Both the position numbers and the translations under genes were made by a program. The notes under the pieces are model-generated. The model had not been told where the DNA came from, did no database searches, and saw nothing but the letters and a program-made list of their open reading frames with translations. A stretch of DNA of 64,000 bases from Siphonodentalium dalli (taxonomy: Eukaryota > Mollusca > Scaphopoda > Gadilida > Siphonodentaliidae), in contig CP136066.1 of assembly GCA_032622095.1 (NCBI GenBank), forward strand, positions 12,299,784 through 12,363,783, given 5' to 3'. This document shows positions 1 to 12,439 of the stretch, piece by piece; positions within the stretch are counted from its first letter, which is position 1, and every line of letters starts with the position of its first letter.

Positions 1-90
1 TGGCCGATACAGACCCTGGTTGATACGGACCCTGGATGATACGGGCACTGTAATATACAGACCCTGGTTGATACGGACCCTGGTTGATGA
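1..90. repeat. Short tandem repeat at the left edge
   Basis: Degenerate copies of GTTGATACGGACCCTG are cut by the window start. The array presumably continues to the left. Confidence 0.7.
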
Positions 91-1175
91 AAGCCTGTGT
101 CCATAAAGAAGTATATATTATAATGGGCATTTAAAATATTATGAATCACAGTAATTGTCAGTCCTGACTTCTCTCACTGCATCAGTGCAAAGCCTCTATG
201 ACACATATAACATCAAGGCCAGGAAAGAATATGTAGAAATACAAGGTAATATTTCCTATAAAAGCTCATGACACACACATATTTCATGAGATTATGGAGA
301 ACTGTAAGAATGTTTGAGAATACTACCAAATATTTCGGCACAAATATGGACTCATTGTTTTTGGAGTAAAATTGGTTACATGCTTGTCGTCATAAATTTA
401 TGTCCTTTATATGAAATTACCTAGTTTTTTTCTATATATCTTTAAAATCTGACAACTTTAGACTGCTAGAATTATGACAGTGAACATTTCCTTTTTAAAT
501 AATAAAATAAAATCACCATTTACCAATAAATAAATAGAGGACATATGGACAAATGTGCATTAAGACCATGTCAAGTAAATTCTCTGAATCCCGGACAAAT
601 TAATATATCAGGGAAAATTTGAGTCGGTATGAAATAATTATGGTATGTTATTTTATACAAACATGCACTGAAATGAGATCAAGCAGACCCATTTCCTGGT
701 TCAGATTTCCAATTCATTACTGTAATTGGTAACTGTGTTCAAACATACGTTAAAATGTGAAGAATAGCCACAACAATCTCAGTTAAAAATATGTCAGTGA
801 TGCTTGATTGGTTGATTAAATATGTCAGTGATATTTGATTGGGTGATTAAATATGTCAGTGATATTTGATTGGTTGAATTGGACAAAACAGATCACATGG
901 AATCTTATCAACAAACCTTTAACAGAAAATTAGGGAAAATATTGTCAACTGTAATTAAACTTGGAGTTGGCCGATGGGGAGGTGAAATGCTATGTTGGCG
1001 TGTGCCCCAGAAACAAAATGTTTTGGCCTGAGGAACGAGAAATTGACTTTGCATGGTCTAAAATGATATGAAGCAAATTAGTTTGATTCCTCAGCGCTTC
1101 TACAGCACTGACAGTACTAAATAAAAAGTTAATGGTTAATTAGTGCATGTTTACATCATGATGAGGTATGATATG
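91..1175. other. AT-rich non-coding stretch with a 31-bp triplet
   Basis: No gene seen. Three copies of a 31-bp unit (TATGTCAGTGATATTTGATT plus GGTTGATTAAA) lie at about 789-881. The rest is AT-rich and without recognisable elements. Confidence 0.6.
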
Positions 1176-1392
1176 TACAGTAATGCCCTAAGTAATCGAC
1201 TCCATAACCACAGCAGAATTATGGGTAACGTTTCAGGATTTAGTCGGATATATGGCTTGTTGCCATTCATCGGAAAGCTCTTCCCGAGAGCTTTCCGATG
1301 AATGGCAACAAGCCATATTTCTGACTAAATCCTGAAAAGTTACCCATAATTCTGCTGTGGTTATGGAGTCGATTACTTAGGGCATTACTGTA
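1176..1392. mobile_element. Foldback MITE, TA-CAGTAATGCCCTAA family
   Basis: A palindromic element of about 217 bp between TA dinucleotides. The arms run from CAGTAATGCCCTAAGTAATC inward to a small GAGAGCTTTCC loop. Open frames inside are reading through the palindrome and are not genes. Confidence 0.88.
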
Positions 1393-1449
1393 GTTGAATT
1401 GACAACGTTCACATAGTTCCATTCATTAGGGTACACAGGATCTCCTAAA

Positions 1450-2075
1450 TGTTAATAATGGTACCCAGGATGTCGATGTCCAAAGTGTTAATTAGGGTAC
1501 CCAGGATGTCCAAAGTGCTAATTAGGGTACCCAGGATGTCCAAAGTGTTAATTAGGGTACCAAGGATGTCCTGAGCGTTTGCGATGACTTTCGGAGTATC
1601 TAAATTACTATTCGTTGTTTCAAAGTCAAATTGAATTTCAATTGAATGTCGAGGTCGAATCGAATAGCAAAACGAATATTGAATATTCAAAGGGCCTTTG
1701 ACTAGAGTACCCAGAAATTACAAAGCATTTATTAGTGTACCCAGGATTTCTAAATGTTGATTAATATACCAAGGATCTCTAAATATTGACTTAGTATCCA
1801 GAAATTACAAAGCACAGATTAGTAAATCCAGGATCTTGAAATGTTGATTAGTGTACCTGGGATCTCTAAATGTTGATAGTACCCAGAAATACAAAGTATT
1901 GATTAAAATACCCAGGATATCTAAATGTTGATTGATATACCAAGGATCCCTAAATGTTGATTAGTGTACCCGGGATCTCTAAATGTTGACTTAGTACCCA
2001 GAAATAACGAAGCGTTGATTAGTAAATCCATGATTTCTAAATGTTGACTAGGATAGGCAGAATCTCCTAAATAAT
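1450..2075. repeat. Degenerate 30-bp tandem region
   Basis: Regular 30-bp units (GTACCCAGGATGTCCAAAGT plus GTTAATTAGG) at about 1461-1570 pass into looser copies of CCAGGATCTCTAAATGTTGA to about 2070. A small minus-strand open frame over the regular part is a product of the repeat. Confidence 0.8.
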
Positions 2076-2356
2076 ACTGTAATTGAAACAACAATTGTAT
2101 ATAGTTTACTGTTACATGTAGACCCTGGGCACTCTAATATACGCAACCGTGAGAATGTGATCAATTCAGTAGATAACAAGGGTTTCCAGCATGAGTGAGA
2201 ACAGGTTGGTAAACTCTAACTGTATGATTCCACAGCCAGTCATAGGCGGCACATTACAGTTGCTAGGAGATGTCTACTAGAATGTGGAGTTGTTTTATCA
2301 CAGTTTGTATGGTATCAGTCCCTTTGAAAAGCCGACGAAAATCCTATCAGATGTAC

Positions 2357-2781
2357 TGTTGGGCTCCAAATAAAAGTGCAGGCCCAAATAATAGTGCAGG
2401 GGGTAAATTTCGTTGAAAGTTAATAAACGTGCAGACCCAAATAATAGTGCAGGGGGAACTCTGAGCAAAACAACATATTAACTGTGATTAAACAAAGTAT
2501 TTTTATTGTACTAGTTAGTGGGTCAAGTATAGGAATAAAGACAGTATGTGTCATGTGATGTTTTATTCAATATTTAAATGTTCACATGTATGCCATAAGT
2601 ATACATGTACATGCATAAAGTTATACCGGTAAGCTGAACATTTTGATATCGGAATCATATACAAATCTTGAGTTTGTGTTGATTTCAATTTTCATAGCCT
2701 CAAAAATTAGTCAAAATTAATAAATGTGCAGACCCAAATAAGCACTGTTCAAGGGGGGGCATGTTTATTTGGAGCCCAAGA
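2357..2781. mobile_element. Foldback element with 4-bp GTAC duplication
   Basis: The terminal arms TGTTGGGCTCCAAATAAA and TTTATTTGGAGCCCAAGA are flanked by GTAC on both sides (2353-2356, 2782-2785). The uninterrupted site is visible in the opposite arm of the host element (ACGTACATCTGATAGG at about 3588), which confirms the insertion point. Inside are repeated GTGCAGACCCAAATAATAG motifs. The superfamily is not assigned. Confidence 0.75.
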
Positions 2782-3039
2782 GTACGTCTCTAAACATGTG
2801 AATTAAAATTGATGGGATTCCCTCCATTTCATTGGTGAGTGGCGTAGATTGCGCACGATTGCGTTGGTTAATGACATGACAGATCACTTCACAGATCAGA
2901 GGTCAATGACATATTGACAATTTTCCCACGCATTGTCAAAAACAACTAATGCTGTAAAACTGAATACAGGCGATATATCCATAATTCATTATACTCTGAC
3001 ATCGCAATATAGGAGACATCAACTTCAAGTTTTTATCAG

Positions 3040-3409
3040 TTAACCCTTTACCCAACAAACCGGCCAAAAACGCCCAAATAAAGCTGCAACAGCCTGTATT
3101 ATCTTGGGTCTGTCTCAATAAAACCATACAAATATGGATATCATTGGAACCGGCTCATTGACCACATTGTGATGGTTACAGTTATGCCCTGTGCCAATGC
3201 ATTCTCTTATATATGCGAGTCGACCATAGGTCACCTCGCTTATATAAGAGAATGCATTGGCCTATTTTTTCTTACATTCTTTAACAATTTTATAATTTTT
3301 AATGTGTTAAGCCAATGCATTCTCTTATATATGCGAGGCGACCTATGGTCGACTCGCATATATAAGAGAATGCATTGGCACAGGGCCGTTCTGTTGGGTA
3401 AAGGGTTAA
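3040..3409. mobile_element. piggyBac-like MITE (TTAA-CCCTTTACCCAACA family)
   Basis: Flanked by TTAA on both sides. The TIR is CCCTTTACCCAACA, followed by AACCGGCC or GAACGGCC. Two internal hairpins of the GTGCCAATGCATTCTC cassette. CCC-starting ends with TTAA sites are typical of piggyBac elements. There is no coding capacity; the open frame across it reads through palindromes. Confidence 0.85.
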
Positions 3410-3674
3410 TAATAATCACTGATTATTATTTCGCATCTTGTTGTATTTATAACTACTTCTAAATACTACGATTCTCACAAACATTTACTACGCCAGGAAT
3501 GCACTCCATATTTGGAAACGGTTTATTACGACATGTTTGGAATGCCGCATCGTCATAGAAATGATATATAATCGAGAAATCGAGAGACGTACATCTGATA
3601 GGATTTTCATCAGCTTTTCAAAGGGACTGGTGTTGCATGTATTTAGTATTATAATCTTTGATTTGTTGCACTAA

Positions 3675-4105
3675 CAAGCCTGAGTTTAGTGTGCCTGTCA
3701 TTTGCAGAATGAGGTCCCCAGAGGGTGAATTTAGTGATGCTATCCTGCAGAGCTGGCTAGCATCACTAAATTAACCCTCTGGGGACCTCATTCTGCTAAG
3801 GCTTCATCTTCTATAGAAATTTCTTCACATTTGTTCTATTTCTTTTTTAGGTTAATTTTTCTATATCCCTAAATTGGCAGACGACACATCGCATAATCAA
3901 GGTTCCCAATGCGTGTACATCACAATATTCAATATTTGGGAACCTCAATCTGAGTCTATGTCTCCCATAGCAGAATGAGGTCATGCAGAATGAGGTCCCC
4001 AGAGGGTGAATTTGGTGATCTAGCCCACTATGCTGCATAGCGTCACTAAATTCACCTTCTGGGGACCTCATTCTGCAAATGACATGCACACTAAACTCAG
4101 GCTTG
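3675..4105. mobile_element. Hairpin MITE (CAAGCCTGAGTTTAGTGTGCC ends)
   Basis: The outer arms CAAGCCTGAGTTTAGTG / CACTAAACTCAGGCTTG enclose two hairpins with GAATGAGGTCCCCAGAGG stems, separated by a spacer of low complexity. The same architecture recurs at 24818, about 30915, 55866, 59680 and 60623. Confidence 0.85.
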
Positions 4106-4548
4106 TGCGCTAAACATTGGAAAATTGTCAAACTGGAAACCTTGTATTATGACTGAGATCATATAAGAATTAAACAATGACTTTAAAAAATTTGAAAACA
4201 TAACCACCATTGAAGAAATACGGTAAACATAATCAAGCAGTCACCCATATTAAACTCAGCTTACCTGTATGTTACATTAGTAGAGCATACTAGCAGAGAC
4301 GAGGGTACATGTGATGCACTCGCACTGTCATCATCTTTGACCTACTTAGGGCCAAATAAAAAATATTATTTGACTCTCAGACACTGTCGCATTGAAATAA
4401 ATGGCCCGCATTGGACGTTTTATTTTTTATTTTTGATATTATGACAAAAAATGGAAAAATAAAATTAAAAAAAAGAATTTATTCAGAAAAAAAATGTCTG
4501 AGACTCAAATGTTTATTTTTTGCCTTACTATGCTCTAAATATCTGAGC

Positions 4549-4765
4549 TACAGTAATGCCCTAAATAATCGACTCCTTAACCACAGCAGAATTATGGGTA
4601 ACTTTTCAGGATTTAGTCGGAAATATGGCTTGTTGCCATTCATCGGAAAGCTCTCCCCGAGAGCTTTCCGATGAATGGCAACAAGCCATATTTCCGACTA
4701 AATCCTGAAAAGTTACCCATAATTCAGCTGTGGTTAAGGAGTCGATTACTTAGGGCATTACTGTA
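4549..4765. mobile_element. Foldback MITE, TA-CAGTAATGCCCTAA family
   Basis: A 217-bp palindrome between TA sites, very close in sequence to the copies at 1176 and 14504. It accounts for the apparent open frame at 4411-4674. Confidence 0.88.
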
Positions 4766-4997
4766 TAGGAGTAAAGAGATGATATGATGTTGCCTCTCAG
4801 AGAAGTGATAATGTTGATACCTCCTTCAGCTCCATTCTAGCACCAAGGAATTATTGTTGGTGTTAGCGCTTCATTATGGCACCAAAGAATTTTTGCTGGA
4901 GTTATATCTGCACTTGGCACCAAGGAATTTTTGCTGGCGTTAGCTCTTCAGAAATTGAGTTACCTAAATAAAGAGATAGAAATGAAGAAGATTTAAG

Positions 4998-5300
4998 CTT
5001 GAAAGCGATTGGACAAATTATGAGGATTTAAGTTTGAAACCAATTGGACAAATTATGGAGATTTAAGTTTGAAACCAATTGGACAAATTATGGAGATTTA
5101 AGTTTGAATCAAATTGGACAAATTATGGAGATTTAAGTTTGAAACCAATTGGACAGATTTATGAAGATTTAAGTTTGAAACCAATTGGACAAATGATGAA
5201 GATTTAATTTTGAAACCAATTGGACAAATTATGGAGATTTAAGTTTGAATCAAATTGGACAAATTATGGAGATTTAAGTTTGAATCAAATTGGAAAAATG
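4998..5300. repeat. 35-bp tandem repeat with a GACAGACGGACGGAC tail
   Basis: About nine copies of a 35-bp unit (TTTGAAACCAATTGGACA, AATTATGGAGATTTAAG). A CAGACATACCGACAGACGG stretch follows at about 5333, as in the tails of the modular short elements near 36.5-38.9 kb. It could be a relative of that class, without the usual head. Confidence 0.75.
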
Positions 5301-5429
5301 AGTTATCGCATTACACGTAAAGTGTCTACGGGCAGACATACCGACAGACGGACGGACAAACGAGGAGTGGTCAATCCAGACGTCGACACTACTAGTATGT
5401 GTACCATACTATGGTATGGGTACACATAA

Positions 5430-6279
5430 AAATTATGATATAAATTTTGGTGAATGACCGTTCTTCTTCACCATTGCTGTCTACATACATGTAGTTAATA
5501 TTTGCACAGATTAAGAAATGAGAGGATTGGGGTCAAATTAAAATGTTTAATTTGAGTGTGGCATGTTTATGAGACGATGCACGTGGCATGTTCATTAATA
5601 TGTTTCAAGACAGGTGAGAGCGACTTTGATTGATGTGTCCAATTAATAGTGATCGGTGGGCCAGATTATGTTTGTGTCCGTGTCATATCATGATAGCATT
5701 GTTTCATGCAGCTGTTCTGATGTTTTGCAGTCACGATAGGTGGGGTAGAAATATGCCCCTTATAGAAATGATGTGATGAAGTAATGGCTATAAGGTATGA
5801 TTTGATAAATTCGGAGCGTGCATATACTGAGGTTATATATTACCATCTATTATATCATTTATTATATTGTTCAATGTACAACGTACAACTATATGTTATT
5901 ATGTTTGCATACTGTCCTTATACGGATGTTTTGTCAATTAAACTTATCTTATCTTATCTTATCTATCTTATTTGACATATGGCATATCAATTAAAGCCGA
6001 TATAATTGGCATCAGTTAATAGATTTCAATCTTATTAATATTAGACATGAATGTGGCCTCATTTAGTCTTATCGAACCCATGTGTGATGAGTCATTTAAG
6101 TATGTGTTCCTGGCGTGATATTTTGTTCCTGTATGGGGACGAATTATATCGTTTGTATTCCATTAGTCCTGGTGGAACAAACTGATGAGTGTCTGCATGT
6201 GAGAGTTGGGTGAATATGTTCACTATGTGCCTTTCTTGCAATGAGTTGTCATGACGACGGTAGTGATTTTGACCTGAGC
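5430..6279. other. AT-rich non-coding stretch
   Basis: No gene or element recognised. A short TTATCTTATCTTATC microsatellite lies near 5943-5970. Confidence 0.55.
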
Positions 6280-6496
6280 TACAGTAATGCTCTAATTAGT
6301 CGACCTCTTAACCACAGCAGAATTATGGGTAACTTTTCAGGATTTAGTCGGAAATATGGCTTGTTGCCATTCATAGGAAAGCTCTCGTCGAGAGCTTTCC
6401 GATGAATGGCAACAAGCCATATTTCCGACTAAATCCTGAAAAGTTACCCATAATTATGCTGTGGTTAAGAGGTCGATTAATTAGAGCGTTACTGTA
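6280..6496. mobile_element. Foldback MITE, TA-CAGTAATGC family
   Basis: A 217-bp palindrome between TA sites. The arms carry shared variants (CTCTAATTAGTCGACCTC) also seen at 54703, suggesting a sub-family. Confidence 0.85.
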
Positions 6497-6737
6497 ATGG
6501 GTAACAAGTGACTTAGATGGGTTTAGATGAATCCGAATGCCGAGGTTTTTCTCTGCAGGTGGGAGAAGGACTTCATACTTGTAACTTCTTGCAATAGATG
6601 TAATGTGAAAAGTGATATTTGAAAGAATATCTCTGGCTGATCGCAAAATCGGTGAAAATAAAGAGAGGTTCCATATGAAATGATAATTTTCTGATAATGA
6701 TTAGAGAAATATAATAACAAAGTCTGTGAATAATAAG

Positions 6738-6843
6738 GAGAGCTTTCCGGTGAATGGCAACAAGCCATATTTCCGACTAAATCCTGAAAAGTTACTCATA
6801 ATTCTGCTGTGGTTAAGGAGTGATTATTTAGAGCATTACTGTA
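6738..6843. mobile_element. Half-copy of the TA-CAGTAATGC foldback MITE
   Basis: Only the right arm remains, from the loop GAGAGCTTTCC to ATTACTGTA. The left arm is missing, which shows loss of one palindrome arm. Confidence 0.8.
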
Positions 6844-7229
6844 AGTAATGGATATCAAGTAATTTAGAGTTTAAAGTGTAGGTTGATATGCTATAGGCAG
6901 CATTGAGTTGAGCATAAACAGCTGGTAAATGATAGTAGGGAAGATATGTGTTATTTAATGGTTATGTTTGTTAATATCACTATGACGCGGTGGCAATGTG
7001 ATTGTAGGGATAGCCATTGATAGCGAGATTTGGGTCTGAAGCGAATCAAAAATTCCTGTTATTTTGGAAAGAGGAAGGTTTAAAAATTGGTAAAAGTTGA
7101 GATGTTAAATTGTAAGAATTTATCTTTTTATAAGGGGAAAATCTATAAATTGCTAAGTTGGTGGCAAATTGGAATTGTTGTCCGCTAAGGAGCAATGGTA
7201 ATGATAACAGCTAAGGATTTTTGTCTTAT

Positions 7230-7928
7230 GATGAAAAACAGTGTGTTTAGGCACATGGGTCAATAATTGTTGACTGATTATAAACAGTGTGTTTAGGCAC
7301 ATGGGTCAATAATTGTTGACTGATTATAAACAGTGTGTTTAGGCACATGGGTCAATAATTGTTGACTGATTATAAACTGTGTTTAGGCACATGGGGTCAA
7401 TAATTGTTGAATGATTATAAACAATGTGTTTAGGCACATGGGTCAATAATTGTTGACTGATTATAAACAGTGTGTTTAGGAACATGGGTCAATAATTATT
7501 GACTGATTATAAACAGTGTGTTTAGGCACATGGGTCAATAATTGTTGACTGATTATAAACAGTGTGTTTAGGCACATGGGTCAATAATTGTTGACTGATT
7601 ATAAACAGTGTGTTTAGGCACGTGGGTCAATAATTATTGACTGATTATAAACAGTGTGTTTAGGCACATGGGTCAATAATTGTTGACTGATTATAAACAG
7701 TGTGTTTAGGCACGTGGGTCCATAATTGTTGACTGATTATAAACAGTGTGTTTAGGCGCATGGGTCCATAATTGTTGACTGATTATAAACAGTGTGTTTA
7801 GGCACATGGGTCAATAATTATTGACTGATTATAAACAGTGTGTTTAGGCACGTGGGTCAATAATTGTTGACTGATTATAAACAGTGTGTTTAGGCACATG
7901 GGTCAATAATTGTTGACTGATTATAAAC
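7230..7928. repeat. 46-bp VNTR, block 1
   Basis: About 15 copies of a 46-bp unit (CAGTGTGTTTAGGCACATGG, GTCAATAATTGTTGACTGAT, TATAAA). Variants such as CACGTGGGTCC and GCGCATGG occur in the same order in the later blocks. Confidence 0.92.
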
Positions 7929-8533
7929 ATGGGTTTTCACATATTAAGTTCTGGTTTCAATTGGGGCTTCTAATATATGTGACCCGCCATATCAAATCCA
8001 GTCGTAAGTCGGGATTTATTTACCCTGTGCCAATGCATTCTCTTATATATGCAAGTCGACCATAGGTCGCCTCGGATATATAAGAGAATGCATTGGCCTA
8101 ACAATTTTTTACAATTTTAATAATTTTTTAACAGAAATAATTTGTATTTATTTAATTTTTTGTTTCAAATTAGTTACGCTTATTGAATTTTAAGAGGGCT
8201 GTTTTATTGCCTGTGAATGGCCTGTAAATGATAGTAGGGAAGATATGTGTTATTTAATGGTTATGTTTGTTAATATCACTATGACGCGGTGGCAATGTGA
8301 TTGTAGGGATAGCCATTGATAGCGAGATTTGGGTCTGAAGCGAATCAAAAATTCCTGTTATTTTGGAAAGAGGAAGGTTTAAAAATTGGTAAAAGTTGAG
8401 ATGTTAAATTGTAAGAATTTATCTTTTTATAAGGGGAAAATCTATAAATTGCTAAGTTGGTGGCAAATTGGAATTGTTGTCCGCTAAGGAGCAATGGTAA
8501 TGATAACAGCTAAGGATTTTTGTCTTATGATGA

Positions 8534-9135
8534 AAAACAGTGTGTTTAGGCACATGGGTCAATAATTGTTGACTGATTATAAACTGTGTTTAGGCACATG
8601 GGGTCAATAATTGTTGAATGATTATAAACAATGTGTTTAGGCACATGGGTCAATAATTGTTGACTGATTATAAACAGTGTGTTTAGGAACATGGGTCAAT
8701 AATTATTGACTGATTATAAACAGTGTGTTTAGGCACATGGGTCAATAATTGTTGACTGATTATAAACAGTGTGTTTAGGCACATGGGTCAATAATTGTTG
8801 ACTGATTATAAACAGTGTGTTTAGGCACGTGGGTCAATAATTATTGACTGATTATAAACAGTGTGTTTAGGCACATGGGTCAATAATTGTTGACTGATTA
8901 TAAACAGTGTGTTTAGGCACGTGGGTCCATAATTGTTGACTGATTATAAACAGTGTGTTTAGGCGCATGGGTCCATAATTGTTGACTGATTATAAACAGT
9001 GTGTTTAGGCACATGGGTCAATAATTATTGACTGATTATAAACAGTGTGTTTAGGCACGTGGGTCAATAATTGTTGACTGATTATAAACAGTGTGTTTAG
9101 GCACATGGGTCAATAATTGTTGACTGATTATAAAC
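8534..9135. repeat. 46-bp VNTR, block 2
   Basis: About 13 copies of the same unit, with the same ordered variants as block 1 but fewer copies at the left end. Confidence 0.92.
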
Positions 9136-9742
9136 ATGGGTTTTCACATATTAAGTTCTGGTTTCAATTGGGGCTTCTAATATATGTGACCCGCCATATC
9201 AAATCCAGTCGTAAGTCGGGATTTATTTACCCTGTGCCAATGCATTCTCTTATATATGCAAGTCGACCATAGGTCGCCTCGGATATATAAGAGAATGCAT
9301 TGGCCTAACAATTTTTTACAATTTTAATAATTTTTTAACAGAAATAATTTGTATTTATTTAATTTTTTGTTTCAAATTAGTTACGCTTATTGAATTTTAA
9401 GAGGGCTGTTTTATTGCCTGTGAATGGCCTGTAAATGATAGTAGGGAAGATATGTGTTATTTAATGGTTATGTTTGTTAATATCACTATGACGCGGTGGC
9501 AATGTGATTGTAGGGATAGCCATTGATAGCGAGATTTGGGTCTGAAGCGAATCAAAAATTCCTGTTATTTTGGAAAGAGGAAGGTTTAAAAATTGGTAAA
9601 AGTTGAGATGTTAAATTGTAAGAATTTATCTTTTTATAAGGGGAAAATCTATAAATTGCTAAGTTGGTGGCAAATTGGAATTGTTGTCCGCTAAGGAGCA
9701 ATGGTAATGATAACAGCTAAGGATTTTTGTCTTATGATGAAA

Positions 9743-10567
9743 AACAGTGTGTTTAGGCACATGGGTCAATAATTGTTGACTGATTATAAACAGTGTGTTT
9801 AGGCACATGGGTCAATAATTGTTGACTGATTATAAACTGTGTTTAGGCACATGGGGTCAATAATTGTTGAATGATTATAAACAGTGTGTTTAGGCACATG
9901 GGTCAATAATTGTTGACTGATTATAAACAGTGTGTTTAGGCACATGGGTCAATAATTGTTGACTGATTATAAACTGTGTTTAGGCACATGGGGTCAATAA
10001 TTGTTGAATGATTATAAACAATGTGTTTAGGCACATGGGTCAATAATTGTTGACTGATTATAAACAGTGTGTTTAGGAACATGGGTCAATAATTATTGAC
10101 TGATTATAAACAGTGTGTTTAGGCACATGGGTCAATAATTGTTGACTGATTATAAACAGTGTGTTTAGGCACATGGGTCAATAATTGTTGACTGATTATA
10201 AACAGTGTGTTTAGGCACGTGGGTCAATAATTATTGACTGATTATAAACTGTGTTTAGGCACGTGGGTCCATAATTGTTGACTGATTATAAACAGTGTTT
10301 AGGCACATGGGTCAATAATTGTTGACTGATTATAAACAGTGTGTTTAGGCACGTGGGTCCATAATTGTTGACTGATTATAAACAGTGTGTTTAGGCGCAT
10401 GGGTCCATAATTGTTGACTGATTATAAACAGTGTGTTTAGGCACATGGGTCAATAATTATTGACTGATTATAAACAGTGTGTTTAGGCACGTGGGTCAAT
10501 AATTGTTGACTGATTATAAACAGTGTGTTTAGGCACATGGGTCAATAATTGTTGACTGATTATAAAC
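9743..10567. repeat. 46-bp VNTR, block 3
   Basis: About 18 copies. It includes an extra internal duplication of several units (two AAACTGTGTTTAGG short units), so this block expanded after the triplication. Confidence 0.92.
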
Positions 10568-10857
10568 ATGGGTTTTCACATATTAAGTTCTGGTTTCAAT
10601 TGGGGCTTCTAATATATGTGACCCGCCATATCAAATCCAGTCGTAAGTCGGGATTTATTTACCCTGTGCCAATGCATTCTCTTATATATGCAAGTCGACC
10701 ATAGGTCGCCTCGGATATATAAGAGAATGCATTGGCCTAACAATATTTTACAATTTTAATAATTTTTTAACAGAAATAATTTGTATTTATTTAATTTTTT
10801 GTTTCAAATTAGTTACACTTATTGAATTTTAAGAGGGCTGTTTTATTGCCTGTGAAT

Positions 10858-11158
10858 GGCATGTGTGTATATGTGTGTATATGTGTGTATATGTTGCATG
10901 TGTGTATATGTTGCATGTGTGTATATGTTGCATGTGTGTATATGTTGCATGTGTGTATATGTTGCATGTGTGTATATGTTTTATTGCCTGTGAATGGCAT
11001 GTGTGTATATGTTGCACATCGTGTGAATGGCATGTGTGTATATGTTGCACATCGTGTGAATGGCATGTGTGTATATGTTGCACATCGTGTGAATGGCATG
11101 TGTGTATATGTTGCACATCGTGTGAATGGCATGTGTGTATATGTTGCACATCGTGTTG
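10858..11158. repeat. 17-bp and 33-bp tandem repeats
   Basis: A 17-bp unit (ATGTTGCATGTGTGTAT) is followed by five copies of a 33-bp unit (GAATGGCATGTGTGTATATG, TTGCACATCGTGT). Because 33 is divisible by three, all frames stay open and give false repeat proteins on both strands. Confidence 0.92.
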
Positions 11159-11224
11159 AACATTGTTTAAGACATTAAAGTCCAGTTCACATGTTAGTTG
11201 TGTCCAGTTTGCATGTTGGTTGTG

Positions 11225-11604
11225 TTAACCCTTTACCCAACAGAAGGGCCCTGTGCCAATGCATTCTCTTATATATGCGAGTCGACCATAGGTCGCCTCG
11301 CATATATAAGAGAATGCATTGGCTTAACACATTAAAAATTATAAAATTGTTAAAGAATGTAAGAAAAAATGGTAAAAAGAAGATTTTTTTAGGCCAATGC
11401 ATTCTCTTATATATGCGAGGCGACCTATGGTCAACTCGCATATATAAGAGAATGAATTGGCACAGGGCATAACTGTAACTATCACAATGTGGTCAAGGAG
11501 CCGGTTCCAATGATATCCATATTTGTATGGTTCTATTGAGACAGACCGAAGATATTTTAGGCTGTTGAAGCTTTATTTGGCCGGTTTGTTGGGTGAAGGG
11601 TTAC
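11225..11604. mobile_element. piggyBac-like MITE, inverted copy
   Basis: The same family as 3040-3409 but in reverse orientation. TTAA is intact at the left (11225-11228). The right end is GGGTTACC, so the second TTAA has mutated. Confidence 0.8.
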
Positions 11605-11656
11605 CGTAATGCGATGGCTTAAATGAAGAGCGTTTGTTGTTTGAGATAATTATATT

Positions 11657-11931
11657 GGTTTCTTATCGCATGGTGTAGCTGTGTTGTGGATGGGGCGGTA
11701 TATGTTGTGATGGTTTCTTATCGCATGGTGTAGCTGTGTTGTGGATGGGGCGGTATATGTTGTGATGGTTTCTTATCGCATGGTGTAGCTGTGTTGTGGA
11801 TGGGGCGGTATATGTTGTGATGGTTTCTTATCGCATGGTGTAGCTGTGTTGTGGATGGGGCGGTATATGTTGTGATGGTTTCTTATCGCATGGTGTAGCT
11901 GTGTTGTGGATGGGGCGGTATATGTTGTGAT
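11657..11931. repeat. 55-bp tandem repeat, five copies
   Basis: Five virtually identical copies of a 55-bp unit (TTTCTTATCGCATGGTGTAG, CTGTGTTGTGGATGGGGCGG, TATATGTTGTGATG). Perfect homogeneity suggests very recent amplification. Confidence 0.92.
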
Positions 11932-11974
11932 TTAATAAAGAGCATATAATGGAGAATAGTTTGTTATCTTGTAT

Positions 11975-12439
11975 TTAACCCTTTACCCAACAAACCGGCC
12001 AAAAACGCCCAAATAAAGCTTCAACAGCCTAAAATATCTTCGGTCTGTCTCAATAACACCATACAAATATGGATATCATTGGAACCGGTTCATCGACCAC
12101 ATTGTGATGGTTACAGTTATGCCCTGTGCCAATGCATTCTCTTATATATGCGAGTCGACCATAGGTCGCCTCGCATATATAAGAGAATGCATTGGCCTAA
12201 AAAAAATATTTTTTTAACACTTTTTACCTTTTTTTCTTACATTCTTTAACAATTTTATAATTTTTTCTTACATTTTTTAACAATTTTTATAATATTTTTC
12301 TACATTCTTTGACAATTTTATCATTTTTAATATGTGTTAAGCCAATGCATTCTCTTATATATGCGAGGCGACCTATGGTCGACTCGCATATATAAGAGAA
12401 TGCATTGGCACAGGGCCGTTCTGTTGGGTAAAGGGTTAA
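11975..12439. mobile_element. piggyBac-like MITE (CCCTTTACCCAACA family)
   Basis: TTAA on both sides. Longer than its relatives because the spacer between the two hairpins has a repeated TTTTTCTTACATTCTTTAAC stretch. Confidence 0.85.

Larger units (their letters stand above)
2312..3632. mobile_element. Outer inverted-repeat element holding two nested insertions
   Basis: The left arm (CAGTCCCTTTGAAAAGC ... AAAATCCTATCAGATGTAC) is repeated inverted at about 3583-3632. The left arm is split by a second element (2357-2781), and a TTAA-flanked element (3040-3409) sits in the middle. Its own target duplication was not identified. Confidence 0.7.
6925..10860. repeat. Segmental triplication, three units of about 1.2-1.4 kb
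   Basis: Three consecutive units start near 6925, 8222 and 9429 (GTAAATGATAGTAGGGAAG). Each has about 300 bp of unique sequence, a 46-bp VNTR, then a partial GTGACCCGCCATATCAAATC MITE and an AT-rich tail. The unique parts appear almost identical by eye, so the duplication is recent, or an assembly artefact. No gene is seen in it. Confidence 0.88.

Noticed and set aside
4411-4674. Possible 87-codon gene
   Set aside because: Its second half is one arm of the foldback MITE; the same peptide end appears in other copies (6371, 54613).
7230-10567. CRISPR-like array
   Set aside because: The 46-bp units are directly adjacent with no unique spacers, and the context is eukaryotic; a VNTR.
10809-11178. 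Open frames of about 60-118 codons on both strands
   Set aside because: A 33-bp repeat keeps frames open on both strands; no protein signal.
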